Source: Chara braunii
Taxonomy: Eukaryota > Streptophyta > Charophyceae > Charales > Characeae
Assembly: GCA_003427395.1 (NCBI GenBank)
Contig: BFEA01000271.1
Coordinates: 1,255,891 to 1,319,890, forward strand
DNA: 64,000 nucleotides
Direction: 5' to 3'
The notes under the pieces are model-generated. The model was not told the origin of the DNA. It saw only the letters and a list, made by a program, of their open reading frames with translations, and did not search any database. Numbering within the stretch: the first letter of the stretch is position 1; each line of letters begins with the position of its first letter. The position numbers and the translations under genes were made by a program. Of the stretch, positions 10,542-21,359 are shown piece by piece.

Positions 10542-12252
10542 ATGGAGGACTACCCTATGTTTGGATTCTTGGCCCTCAGTGTGATATGGGGCCCCCTCCT
10601 CTTGGGACTTCGTCATGCCTTCATGTTGGACGTAGTGCCTAGATTCGGTAGGTCCACAGAACCATATTCACCAGAGGAACAAGCTAAAATGGATGCAAAG
10701 TTGCAGGAACAAAAGGAGAAGGTCGTGATTAACAAGAAGAAAGAGGAGATTAAGAAGAAGATGGAGGACGAGAAGAAGAAGGTAGAAGAAGAACAAAAAA
10801 AACTAGAAGAGAAGTGACAAAAGGAAATGGAGGAAAAGGTGAGGAAAATCGTGGAGGAAGAAGAAATTGAGGTTTTAGAAGAAGTGGATTAGCAGAGAGG
10901 AGGGGGAGGACAATGCGAAAAGTGGAGAGCAGCAGAGAGGAGGGGGAGGACAATACGAAGAGTGGAGAGCAGCCATTTACACCAGGATGAGACACATGAG
11001 CGGCTGGCAAAGTTTGGCATTCTCAAGGAGAGGCCGGTTAATGAGACAGAGGAAAGTGGCAGCATTCCAAGCCAAGCTGCAGGCTGCAGACCCTCGTGAG
11101 AGACCCCTCCTGATTCAAGAGCCTGAGAGTGCAATGAATGTGAGGATGCAGGCGCAGAAGAGGAGGGAATTTGAAGAGGAGAAAAGGTTGAAAGAGGAGG
11201 GAGAGGAAGTCCGGTGAAAGCTGAAAGAGAAACAGAATGGAGAAGTTGATGCCCAAGCCCGATTAGCCCTCCTCATTGAAGCGGTCTTTCACTCCACGCA
11301 GGAACACGCTGCGACCCGCATGGCCGTAGAGAGGATGGAGGTCCACCAAGAGGAATGTAAAAGTAAGTGGAAAAATTATGTCGTAGCGAACCTCCACCAG
11401 ATCAAACAGAGAGCTGCTCACCACGCACATAGGCTAGAAGATATCCTCGTGGACAAACTCACATAGGTGGCAGCACAAATGAAGGGTGGAGGAAGCGGAG
11501 GACCCAGAGATGGGGATGGAGACGATGGAGATGGTGACAGAAAAAAGAGGAGATGGGAAAGGAGATGTGAAACAACTTGAAGGGGAGAGAAAGGAGAAAA
11601 CGGAAGTGAAGATCCCTTGGACCTTCACGGGGGCAAAGGGGGGAAGGTTTGTGCAGTGGGAGGCGACCATGGACACAGACTTGTACGTGCAATTAATTCC
11701 CCACTTTGATAGAGTATTGATGGCAAGCTTGTGCCTAGGGGGAGATGGTGTAAATTTTGTGTTGTCTCTGATTAGAAGTGCGGGCTGCGAAACCATGGTA
11801 GCGTGTTCAAATGCGGCAAATTTTGTGTTGTCTCTGATGAGAAGTGCGGGCTGCGAAACCATGGTAGCGTATTCACGACAAACTGACATTTTGGACGTTT
11901 GTCTGGGCCTTGAAAGAGAGATTTGAGGACAAAAACGAGGCCCGTCGAACCGAGTACCTACTACTGAATATAGGTAGACATCAGTGGAGGAGCGTTTCTG
12001 CCCTCAAGTCCATCATGGACTAGTTGTTGTAGTGCCCTGGCCATGGCCTCACTTCGAATCAGATCTTAGAGAACTTCGCTAGAGCTTTACCAAGTCCCCT
12101 TAGGTCCCAGCTTTACCCCAAAACCAAGGAGGAAGGCATGACGTACGAGGAGTGTAGCAAGGAGGCTGTAGAGCAAGCCACGGTTTCCTCCAAGAGGCTG
12201 AATTTTGTCACTATCGTAAGGATTTGCAGAAAGGGAAGAGGTGGAAGGGCAA
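10542..12252 (+). pseudogene. Family B gag, 5' portion
   Basis: It starts with ATG at 10542. The first ~120 codons give a hydrophobic stretch (FGFLALSVIWGPLLLGL) and then a long Lys/Glu-rich coiled coil, broken by stops at 10815 and 10890. Later frames hold a charged helix (10987-11217) and a capsid-like segment after 11600 (IPWTFTGAKGGRFVQWE). Near 11920-12200 it reads LKERFEDKNEARRTEY and FARALPSPLRSQLYPK, typical of Ty3 capsid C-termini. A 66-bp in-frame tandem duplication lies at 11752-11883. The gag is cut at 12252 by A2 and resumes at 19153. Calling the coiled-coil part gag is inference from position. Confidence 0.65.
11752..11883 (+). repeat. 66-bp tandem duplication in family B gag
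   Basis: AAATTTTGTGTTGTCTCTGA restarts at 11818. The two units differ by only a few bases and keep the frame (22 codons). Confidence 0.85.
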
Positions 12253-12404
12253 TGCGAGGCTCAAGGCCTCGACAAGCCCTACTGGGCCCTGTTTACAGCA
12301 ATATCGGCCGCCGTAAGTGAAGGCAGGCCCGACCAAGGACGAGAGGCTTTTTTTTTTTTTTTTTTCAAACGAAGGCTCCATCTATTGGTGGGGAGCAGCA
12401 CCTG

Positions 12405-12479
12405 CTGGAAACCGGGTCCAGCGTCCCATAGATACAACCATATCCTCACATATTGGCACAAACTGGGAACCGGGCCCAG
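12405..12479 (-). repeat. Two LINE-like 3' stem-loops
   Basis: Minus-strand CTGGACCCGGTTTCCAG (12405-12421) and CTGGGCCCGGTTCCCAG (12463-12479), each preceded by GGGACG. The stems CTGGA/TCCAG and CTGGG/CCCAG keep pairing through paired changes. Confidence 0.6.
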
Positions 12480-12773
12480 CGTCCCAGAACGAGTACGTTC
12501 AGAAACTCGTCAGAAAATCTCATGAAAGTGAGACTAGGAACCTACTAGAAAATTCTTTGTTTTTTTTTTTTGGGAAATTATTAGAAGACCTGCGTATACT
12601 ACAGACCTTTGACCAACCGCTCATTGAACTGCTCATTGAACCTCCTCAAAAGCCTCTTTGCCCCACTCCAGCAAGACTTAGCTGTGCCCTATTCCTATCC
12701 TACTAGCTAGCCCCCTCACTAGTAGGACGCGTAATATCCACCCATCTACTTGCAAACTCTCTCCACTTCCTGC

Positions 12774-13166
12774 TTCTTCCAGCGACGAGCCCACCTCCTC
12801 CACCACATAGTTCGCCAGATGAAAAGCTGCAGCGAAAGACGAGTTCACAGGTTCTCACAACGAAGCAGCATGCAGCGGTCTTCTTCATCTCGCGACGAGC
12901 CGACCTCGTCCACCACATAGTTCGCGAGATAAAGGTTGTTACCCGAAGTACAGCCTACACAGAAATCCTCAGAAACCCCTCCCTCTTTCCCACAGCCCCC
13001 TACTCTTCACCATCTTTCGACGAGCCGACCTCCTCCACCACATAGCTCGGAAGATACGAACAGTAGACAAAACAACCTAACCCAAATCCATAGTGATTGA
13101 GAGTAGATTTCTACTATTCGTCTTCGTTCGACGAGCCGACCTCCTCCACCACATAGTTCGAAGAAG
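12774..13166 (-). repeat. Four copies of a structured ~44-nt hairpin module
   Basis: Copies at about 12774-12820, 12887-12930, 13012-13055 and 13122-13166 share the plus-strand core CGACGAGCCGACC...CCACCACATAGTTCG. The outer stems differ in sequence but still pair: ATCTCGCGA/TCGCGAGAT, ATCTT/AAGAT, and CTTC-TTCGA with TCGAA-GAAG. The first copy (12774) pairs least well. The ~65-80 nt spacers between copies are unrelated. The strand of the RNA is inferred from the poly-A tail. I do not recognise a known ribozyme or riboswitch class. Confidence 0.6.
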
Positions 13167-14083
13167 AGGAATAAAAGTAGTCGACTCGCAAAAAGGTAGT
13201 GATAGGTAAGGAAATTTGGAAAACCTAGAATACCACCCAGGCCTATTTTGGGCTTACCACGCAACGGGAAATTTAGGCAGTTGCGCAGCTCCAATTGGTT
13301 GAAAGAACACAGGCCCTGCCTGCCTTTCTCAAATGTATCTGAGGCAGGCCCTGGGCTAAAGACGGGGCATGGACTGCGCACAGGCTGTCGGCAGTTGGAC
13401 ACGGGTCACCCCAGGCCCTGTGTCTGATTCCCCTAGACCGGGGCTCGACCACTTGGGGCCTTCCGGAAGCTTCTAGGCGAGGGGCCCAACACAGCCAGGC
13501 AGCACGCAGCAGGCATGCCATTTCCATATAGGAAAGTGCCTGCCCCCGCATTCCGCATTCGGGCACTTGCTACATGCTGCGCAAGCGCTGCTGCGCTACT
13601 GGCAGGCAAGCACCCACTCGCTCACGGGCGAGCAAGGGATATGCAGGCAGCCAGAGCCGAGCTGGCCTGCGAGTTGCTGGATGGGGCGCATGGTGGTCCT
13701 TGGGTGCACGTGGCATCTGTGTGCGGGATCAAGGTTGTGAGTGATGCGGGAGACATACCTGGTGCTTGAGGGAAATGGCATTGGCCGAGATCTGCTCGTA
13801 CTTCGGGGAGCTGTTGACGTCACCATCGGCATTGTAGATAGGCTAGATAGGATATGCCATTAGTAGTCTGGGCGCTGAGCGCCAGATAGGGAATTGACAT
13901 TGGTTCATTGATGATGATGAGGAGACTATTCCAACATTGTCACTTGTGAGCTTTTGCTGTGCTCTTCTTTGGTGGAACTCGTGATGCAATTCTGCTTTTG
14001 GTTTGAGGTGACGACTATCTGGTTTCATGTGTATGATGATGCTTGGTTTCTGGAATTCGCTATCGCTCATTTTCCTTGCATTT

Positions 14084-14095
14084 TGGTATCGGAGT
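14084..14095 (+). other. A2 primer binding site
   Basis: TGGTATCGGAGT lies 3 nt after the 5' LTR. It is complementary to the initiator tRNA-Met 3' end with two differences from the common plant PBS. Confidence 0.75.
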
Positions 14096-15328
14096 TGTGG
14101 TACGTTGTGCTAATCTGGCACTTGTCTGCTGCCTATGCGGTACATGCATGCGGTGTGCTGGGTGAGCGGCCGTAGGGAGTGTGTAGTGAGGAGGGCGAAG
14201 GCAAGCAGGCGACCCAGGCGGAGAGGGGTATCGCTAGGAAGGCTACGAAGGGTGTTGGGTGTTTCGCAGTATGATGAGAAGTATCTGATATGCGATTGAT
14301 GCTGAGGTGGAATGGCGGTGCAATGCTGGTTGTGCCGAAGCAATGAATGGTCATCACAATCGGCGTTAGGTCATCTGGTGAGAATACTTGTGGTTGGGAG
14401 CAACTATTTTGAGGTACGTTGCTCTTAACCTTATTTACCCTCTTCGACACTTCTTACCGTGAGGATGTGTGCTCAGTCTTGAGAGTCCTCTCATGTGAGG
14501 AGTTGAGTGCGCTCAACCTTGGGAGTCGGCATTGTTCACGTGGAGCATCTGGAAGGAGAGGGCGGAGCTATCTGAGGGCCCTGGACGAAGCACTGGGTCA
14601 CGGTCACCATGCCAACCCACCGGGAGTAGAGCAAGTGTACTTTGCTGCTTTGTCCTTAGTCTGCCTGCTGCGTAATAAATGGGTTATGAGGGGCAGGCCA
14701 GCCCTACAGGGGAGACGAGTATCGGACGTCTCTAAATAAATATCGGCGGGGTTACCTTCCATTGGCTGTGATCGTCGTATTGTTTGCGACGTTAAATAAT
14801 TCCTGAGGACTTCTGGGGCCGTCCTTGAACGCCTCTTGATCAGCCAATCGGTCGGTGTAAGTCTCGCTGCACGCGAGGGTAAACATGGTGCAAAGATGGC
14901 CAGCTCAGCATTGACTCGGGGCACAGGGGTGCGCTGTGTGCACACCTTTAGACACGTACGCCATCTAGATCGCTTAGGGACACTGACGTCAAGTGACACT
15001 TAAGAAGAACTGAGGGAGGGGTAGATTTCAGGTGATAAGTTTGGGAACAATTCCACTCTGCCAACGACCCATCAAATGATTCTATTTTTATTTTGATTAG
15101 TTAGATGTACAGCCATGAACATATGACGGACAATATATGTAGTATTGTTTCTGCTCATTTGCTTTCGGTTTGCGGGCTAGTCAAATAAAATAGTTTAATT
15201 TGTAGGAATCTGGACTTACCTGTTGGACCTATAACTGACATAGCCACCTGTTAATATCGGTCTGAGCACTACGCTGTGGTAGGCAACCAGGTCTGTCCTA
15301 GTGCAGCTCGTGCACATTTCTGTAGCTT
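14096..15328 (+). other. A2 untranslated leader
   Basis: A 1.2-kb leader before gag. The stretches 14390-14620 and 14760-14870 match the family C leader (minus strand, about 31330-31060 and 30930-30830), including GACGTTAAATAATTCCTGAGG at 14788-14808. No protein is supported. Confidence 0.6.
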
Positions 15329-16252
15329 ATGAGCGACAACGAAAACCCTGACCCGGACGATAGGATCCTGCGATCAAGACGCCCTTTGGCCCACGTGGCA
15401 TTAGGAACCGAGGGTGACAGGTTTCTGTCCCGCCAGCTTAGGGAGAGGCAGCAATAGCAGCGGAGAGCTAGGGACACAGAGGCAAGCAGAGCTTCCGCAA
15501 GTGAGGCAGCTACTTCAGCAGCCATGGCCACTGCTGCGCAGCGAAGTTCCCAGGCCAGTAGTCCAAGGATGGTTGGGGCAACGGTCGCACAGACCCTGAG
15601 TCAGTCCGCTGGCGTTATGGCAAACCAGCAGTTAGTGTTGACTCCCGAGGAGATCGCCATACAGAGAGCAAGTGCTCATGAGGCACAACTACAACAGACG
15701 TTAGATGAGATACCGGCAGAAAAAGAGAGTGCTCAGAAGAAGGACTAGGATGCAGCAGAGACAAGCAGACATCAGAGAGTTAGAGGTGATGGACCTGACA
15801 TATATGGATGATGATGTAAGGACCGTGAGGACAACCCTGTTAGATGTAGTGGAGATGCCGGACTACCACACGTCACTTTTACAAGACATCCAACGGAGCC
15901 TACCCGTGCTGGTCGGGCGAGTTCAGGGTACACCATCACCATCAGGGCCCGGTGCCTGGCCCGTGGTACAGCCTCCTCCTTTTGTCCCACCGGTGACTGG
16001 AGTATCCCCATTTGTCTTATCTCCAACTTCGGTACAAGCCGCTCCCTACTGAGTATGCCTTTGACAGGCAGGTTAGCAGCAGGTCCTAGTGTACAGGTTC
16101 CTGTTCAGACAATGTACTCCCAACCTCTGTTGTAGACTGCTGTAACTGGGCAGCCTGCCCTCTCGCAGCCGGCACAGCCACATGGTACACAACCCTTGCA
16201 GCAGCTAGTGCAGCAGCTTGCACTTTAGGGTCCACAGCGTGGAGTGATCTAG
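15329..16252 (+). pseudogene. A2 gag N-terminal region
   Basis: The ATG at 15329 opens MSDNENPDPDDRILRSRRPL, which resembles the family C gag start (MSGSDTDEGRVDDARLTRSRS at 30312). It is followed by an Ala/Gln-rich stretch, a TAG near 15454, and frames with a heptad-like acidic segment (LEVMDLTYMDDDVRTV) and a Pro-rich tract. Everything after 16252 up to RNase H is deleted. Confidence 0.7.
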
Positions 16253-18175
16253 ACAAGCCATTCATAGTAACCACGGATGCCAACCAATATGGCAATGGCG
16301 CCGTGCTTGCGCAGCAGGAGGGGCCAAAGTTGAGGCCAGTCGAGTACATGTCCAAAAAGACGCCCTCTTAGAAGTTGGCTAAGTCCACCTATGAGAAGGA
16401 GCTCTATGCGATCTACAAGGCGCTAACCCGCTGGAGGCACTACCTCCTTGGGAGGTTCTTCTACATCAGGACTGATCATCAGACCCTGAAGTGGATGAGA
16501 ACCCAGCCAGTGCTCTCCGATGCGCTGAAACGTTGGATTGAAGTCATTGAGTAGTATGACTTTGAACCCCAGTACATCAAAGGGGAGTATAACAAAGTTG
16601 CGGATGCGCTGTCGTGTAGGCTGGACTTCCTGGGTGCGCTGCTCACTGAGTTCGGGCTTGCGGATGATGTTACTCGGTTCCTGGTGGAAGCCTATCGCTA
16701 GGATCCGTTTATGTCAGAAATCATATGTAGACTCGAAGCGAAGGACAAAGTTACTTCAGACGAGTTTGTAATGGTCAATGGCCTGCTGTTCCTTGAGAAG
16801 GCTGGGTATAAACGTTTGTGTGTGCCTAATCGGGAGTCTTTGCGTAGTTTATTAGGAGAGTGTCATGATGCCACCGGACATTTTGGCTATAAGAAGACTG
16901 CTGCCAACCTACTGCAGCAGTTCTGGTGGCCCACAATGATGAGAGGCAGCAAGCTGTACGTGGAGACTTGTCAGGTATGTCAGAGGGACAAGCCACATAC
17001 ATAGGCCCCTCTTGGGCTTCTCAAAGCCCTTCCGATACCGGAAAGGCCCGGTGAGAGCCTGTCCATGGACTTCATGGACACGCTGGTCACCAGCAAGAGC
17101 GGTATGAGATACCCCTATGTCATTGTGGATAGGTTTAGTAAGTATGCTAGGTTAATAGCAATGCCTGTAAAACTGAGTACGTGATTAAGCTGTTCAAGGA
17201 AAATTGGGTCAGGGATTTTGGACAGCCAAAGTCTATAGTTAGTGACCGGGATGTGCGATTTACCAGTGAATTGTGGAAAGCCGCAGCTGCAAAGCAGGTA
17301 GCACAGCTGCAGCTGACTTCTGGGAACCAGCCAGAGGCAAACGGGCAAGAAGAGCAGCTGAACCATGCTGTACAACACCTGCTGAGGCACTACATCAAGC
17401 CTAACCAGGTGGACTGGGATGAGAAACTTGCTCTCATCGCCAGCCTGTACAACAACGCCGTGCACAACGCAACAGGGGTAAGCCCTAACAGTCTGCTACT
17501 GACCTTCAAGAGTAGACTGCCCCTAGACTTTCTACTACTTGAGAACCAGCTGACTGCTGCACCTGGCACTTTAGAATTTGCCTATCGATAGGAACGCCTG
17601 ATGCAGTAAGCCGTAGAACAAATGCATGAAGCGCAGGCGGCAATGATAGAGTCTGAGAACAAGCATCGCCGCCCATCTACGTTCCGGGTAGGGGATAGAG
17701 TTTGGGTTAAAGCCTCTGAACTTGGGCGAGAGCATGGGATCTCCCGCAAGCTCATGCCACAGTACTTCGGGCCATGGGAGGTTCTAGATGTTGTTGGGGA
17801 TGATTCAGACGGTCCATCATATGTAATTTGGATCCCTGGTCACCTTCGCACCTACCTTGTTTTTCACGCCTGTTAAGCTCGCACCTTCCAAGCAAACTGA
17901 TCAGTTTCCCTCTCGTCGCTCAATGCTGCACCCAACCATGGACGGAGAGGTCAAGATCGACAACATCGTGGACCACAGGGAAATGTCAGTTCCAAGACCA
18001 ACTGGCAGGGGACGTCCTCCTAAGCTGAAGCTGCAATATTGCGTTCGGTTCAGACATCACGCTGATCCTAAGGAGGACAAATGGTTTACTACGGAGGAAC
18101 TGATGCAGACCGCTCCACAGGCTGTCGCTCACTATGACAAGTCACAGCAGAAAGGAAAGCGCAAGATTGAGTAAT
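16253..18175 (+). pseudogene. A2 RNase H - integrase - chromodomain
   Basis: It resumes inside RNase H at KPFIVTTDANQYG. It continues through RTDHQTLKWMRTQPVLSDAL, the integrase zinc region (CHDATGHFGYKKT...CQVCQRDKP), the core (MDFMDTLVTSKSGM, SDRDVRFTSELW, EANGQEEQLNH), MPQYFGPWEVLDVV, and the chromodomain tail ending at the TAA at 18173-18175. Several stops sit where A1 or C has a CAG codon (for example near 16370, 16552 and 17001). Frame breaks lie near 17168 and 17588. Confidence 0.9.
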
Positions 18176-18214
18176 TGAACTTCTCAGAGGACTGTCGAAT
18201 TATGGAGGAGGGAA

Positions 18215-19152
18215 TGTGAGGCTGAAGGCCGCGACGAGCCCTACTGGGCCCTGTTTACAGCAATATAGGCCGCCCTAAGTGAAGGCAGGCCCGACCAAGG
18301 GCGAGAGGTTTATTTTGGGCTTACCACGCAACTGGGAAATTCAGGCAGTTGCGCAACGCCAGTTGGTTGAAAGAACCCAGGCCCTGCCTGCCTTTCTCAA
18401 ATGTATCTGAGGCAGGCCCTGGGCTAAAAAGGGGGCATGGACTGCGCACGGGCCGCCGACAGTTGGACATGGGTATCCACCCCAGGCCTTGTGCCTGATT
18501 CCCCTGGACTGAGGCTCAGCCACTTGGGGCCTACTGGAAGCTTCTGGGCGAGGGGCCCAGCACAACCAGGCAGCACGCAGTAGGCAGGCCATTTCCATAT
18601 AGGAAAGTGGCTGCCCCCGCATTCGACATTCGGGCACTTGCTACATGCTGCGCAAGTGTTGCTGCGCTATTGGCAGGCAAGCGCCCAGGCGCTCACGGGC
18701 GAGCAAGGGATACGCAGGCAGCCAGAGCCGAGCTGGCCTGCGAGGTGCTGGATGGGGCGCATGGTGGTCCTTGGGTGCACGTGGCATCTGTGTGGGAGAT
18801 CGAGGTTGTGAGTGATGCGGGAGACATACCTGGTGCTTGAGGCGAACGACATTGGCCGAGATCTGCTCGTACTTCGGGGAGCTGTTGACGTCACCAGCGG
18901 CATTGTAGATAGGCTAGATAGGATTTGCCATTCATAGTCTGGGTGCTGAGCGCCAGAATAGGGAATCGAGATTGGTTCATTGATGATGATGATAAGACTA
19001 TTCCAACATTGTCAGTTGTGAGTTTTTGATGTGCTCTTATTTGGTGGAACTCGTGATGCAATTATGCTTTTGGTTCGAGGTCACGACTATCTGGTTTCAT
19101 GTGTATGATGATGCTTGGTTTCTGGAATTCGCTATCGCTCATTTTCCTTGCA
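18215..19152 (+). repeat. A2 3' LTR (938 bp)
   Basis: It follows the purine tract TGGAGGAGGGAA (18203-18214). It starts TGTGAGGCTG and ends TTTTCCTTGCA. Confidence 0.9.
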
Positions 19153-19700
19153 GTAAGACCATCTCTGGAATATGGAGAGTAAGGGCCACCTTTTCTTCAC
19201 CTTTGAAGGGGGTGGAGTAGAAACACTCCCGCATGAACAGGTAGATTTTGGTTTAGAAGGAGACAAGGACAGCCAATTAGCTCAGGGAGGTGACTATGCG
19301 GTTATTGCAGTCCGCGGGGGAGGGCGTGGTAGAGGGCGCTGAGGTAGAGGAGGTTGTGGTAGAGGAGGTCGTGCATAGACCGTTTAGGGGAATGGGGCCG
19401 AAGGGTGCTTCCATTGGTGTGGTAGGGGTTAAGGATCATCGCTTGGCGGTCGTGGATTTGCCTTCTATGGAGTCGGAAGGGGCAACTATGCCCTTGCATA
19501 TAATGGTGGTATAGGTAGGGGTCGCGGGTACTCGTGGCACCCCGGTAGATCAGCGGATGAGCCGTGGAAGACCCTTGACATGACAGAGGATCTGTGGCAA
19601 GAAAGGATGGATAAGAGGCTGTGCTTTAAATGCGGCGACCTCAACCACATCATTCCCTTCTGTTCGGATATTCGAAATCCAAAAGGGAATGGCTGGTAGG
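19153..19700 (+). pseudogene. Family B gag 3' portion with RGG-like tract and zinc knuckle
   Basis: This resumes family B after the A2 insertion. Near 19300-19400 the plus strand is rich in Gly-Arg codons (GRG-type repeats). At 19622-19663 it encodes CFKCGDLNHIIPFC, a CX2CX4HX4C nucleocapsid knuckle. Stops break the frame between them. Nucleocapsid knuckles bind genomic RNA for packaging. Confidence 0.8.
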
Positions 19701-19918
19701 AGTGGCAGCGGCTCCTACATGGACTTCATACGTAGATAGACAGGTAGAAGCGTGCGTTGAGAAGGTAACCTCCTGTATGAAGGTCCCAACGGTAGAGGCT
19801 GATGTAGGCCACCACCTAGATAGCTGTTCGGAGACTTCTTGCACTATGGGTCTCTCTAGGTGGCTCCCTCGCAGGCGTAGGTGATGAACTGATCACTCGT
19901 TGCAAAGACTGGGTTGAA

Positions 19919-20410
19919 ATGAAGAAAAGTTCGAAAGGACAACTAATCTTAGGAGATCTGGAGATTAGTAGGACGCGAGTAGGTGCGTTAGTGGATGGTG
20001 GGTTGAGTAGTAATATTAGTCGAAAGCGATTGAAGAAATTGCATCTTGGCATGAAGGTGCAAAAATTGAGCGAACCGGTCGTGGGTAAACTTGCAGATAA
20101 TTGTGAGATGCGAGTGGAGGAGTATGTTGAAGGGGCCAAGGCATACTTCCGGTTAGAGAGGGAAAGAAAGTCGAGAAAGTGTTGCATTCGCTGGCCCTTC
20201 TAATGGAAGAGAACCTATCCTTTAGCCTTATTCTAGGGATGGATTGGGGAAACACTGCGTACGCCGATGTGAAAATGGGCGAGCACGCTGCCCAGATCCG
20301 AAATGGGAAGAAGAAAATGTGGTTGTTCCATATGTTCGGAGTAGTCATGAGTGCTCTTTGTTCGCCAGGCACGTGTTCAAGGAGAATATAGTTGACCACT
20401 TGGTTGCCCT
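19919..20410 (+). pseudogene. Family B protease
   Basis: A retropepsin-like fold is suggested by GALVDGGLSSNISRKRLKKL (the active-site triad reads Asp-Gly-Gly, not Asp-Ser/Thr-Gly). The flap/C-terminal LILGMDWGNTAYADVK follows near 20230-20275. A frameshift near 20180-20200 separates the halves. Confidence 0.75.
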
Positions 20411-20499
20411 TTGTTGCCTATGTCAAACCGGTTAACAAAGAGAAGGAAGATGAGGTGACACCGTCCTAGGTAGAGAGTCTTTTATAAGAGTTTGCAGAT

Positions 20500-21290
20500 G
20501 TGGGAGAGGATCCTATCGGTGTAGTAGAAAGAGAGATTAAGCACCGAATCAAAATCGAACCTGGTAGTAAGACTTCGAAAGGCCGTGTCTATCAAATGTC
20601 TCCCAAAGAGATGGACGAACTGTGCAAGCAATGTGATGAGTTGTTCGAGAAGGGGTGGATTAAGCCTAGTTCGTCGCCCTATGGCGCACCGATTCTATTC
20701 GTGCCAAAGAAAGGAGGCCAACTGCGTATGTGTATTGATTATAGAAGTTTGAATGCAATTACCATGAAAAATGCTGAACCGTTGTTGTGAATAGACAATT
20801 TGATGGACAGGTTGCAAGGTTGTAAATACTTTTGAAAGATAGATTTGAAATCAGGCTACCACCAGATTGAAGTATAGCCCGAAGATCAGCACATGACGAC
20901 TTTTAGGACCTGTTATGGCTATTGGGTTTGTAGTAATGTCGTTTGGGGTGACGAACGCCCCTGCCATATTTCAGAGATGCATGAACGATCTCTGTAGAGA
21001 ATGGTGAGATGATATTTTGATTTTCAGTAAAACATTAGAAGAGCACCAGGAACACGTTTGTTCAATCCTGAGGAAGCTGCACGAGGCTAAGTTCAAGTTG
21101 AACCCGAAGAAGTGCAAGTGGGCTAAGTGCCAAATCTTATATCTCGGACATGTCGTAGACGGAGATGGAGTTAGATCGGAGGACGCAAAGATAGCAGCGA
21201 TTAGGGACTGGCCGACCCTGCATACGCTCACTGAACTGCGCTCGTTCCTAGGCCAGGGTGATTACTACATAAAATTTGATCTTGGGGGAA
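20500..21290 (+). pseudogene. Family B reverse transcriptase, palm deleted
   Basis: Seen: [48 protein letters not shown], then a stop (TGA near 20788) and broken KIDLKSGYHQIEV. The catalytic YLDD is gone. The frame goes from a CMNDL-like block straight to DDILIFSKTLEEHQEH near 21008, consistent with a short deletion. The thumb (LHEAKFKLNPKKCKWAKC, ILYLGHVVDGDGVRSEDAKI) is intact. The next step, from SFLGQGDYY into integrase-like sequence near 21270-21360, loses RNase H. Confidence 0.88.
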
Positions 21291-21359
21291 TGCCACGATA
21301 CTGAACAACCCTCCTCCAGTCTAACACGTAGCCCGGTATGAAACACGACTGTAACACCA

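Larger units (their letters stand above)
12348..13238 (-). mobile_element. Poly-A retroposon of unknown family carrying four repeated hairpins
   Basis: The insertion in the A2 LTR is flanked by AGGC (12344-12347, 13239-13242). Read on the minus strand it ends in a poly-A tail (plus-strand T run 12348-12365), the mark of target-primed reverse transcription. A second internal A run (plus-strand T run near 12558-12570) suggests two joined retroposed units. The 5' part has four ~110-bp modules, each with the same hairpin core. The 3' part has two copies of a stem-loop shared with the LINE at 5478. No LINE protein and no clear Pol III boxes were found, so it may be a SINE-like or retroposed RNA element. 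Confidence 0.65.
12253..14080 (+). repeat. A2 5' LTR, interrupted by a retroposon
   Basis: It starts TGCGAGGCTC and ends TTTTCCTTGCA before the PBS. Compared with 18215-19152 it is colinear up to GAGAGGC (12347), resumes at 13239-13242 (AGGC) and continues CTATTTTGGGCTTACCACGC. The extra ~895 bp is the retroposon plus its 4-bp target duplication. Confidence 0.85.
12253..19152 (+). mobile_element. Family A element copy 2 (A2), internally deleted, nested in family B gag
   Basis: It runs from the TG of its 5' LTR to the TTGCA end of its 3' LTR. The flanking 4-mers are GCAA (12249-12252) and GTAA (19153-19156), one C/T difference apart. Family B gag reads on across the join. The inside lacks everything between the gag N-terminal region and RNase H. 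Confidence 0.85.
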
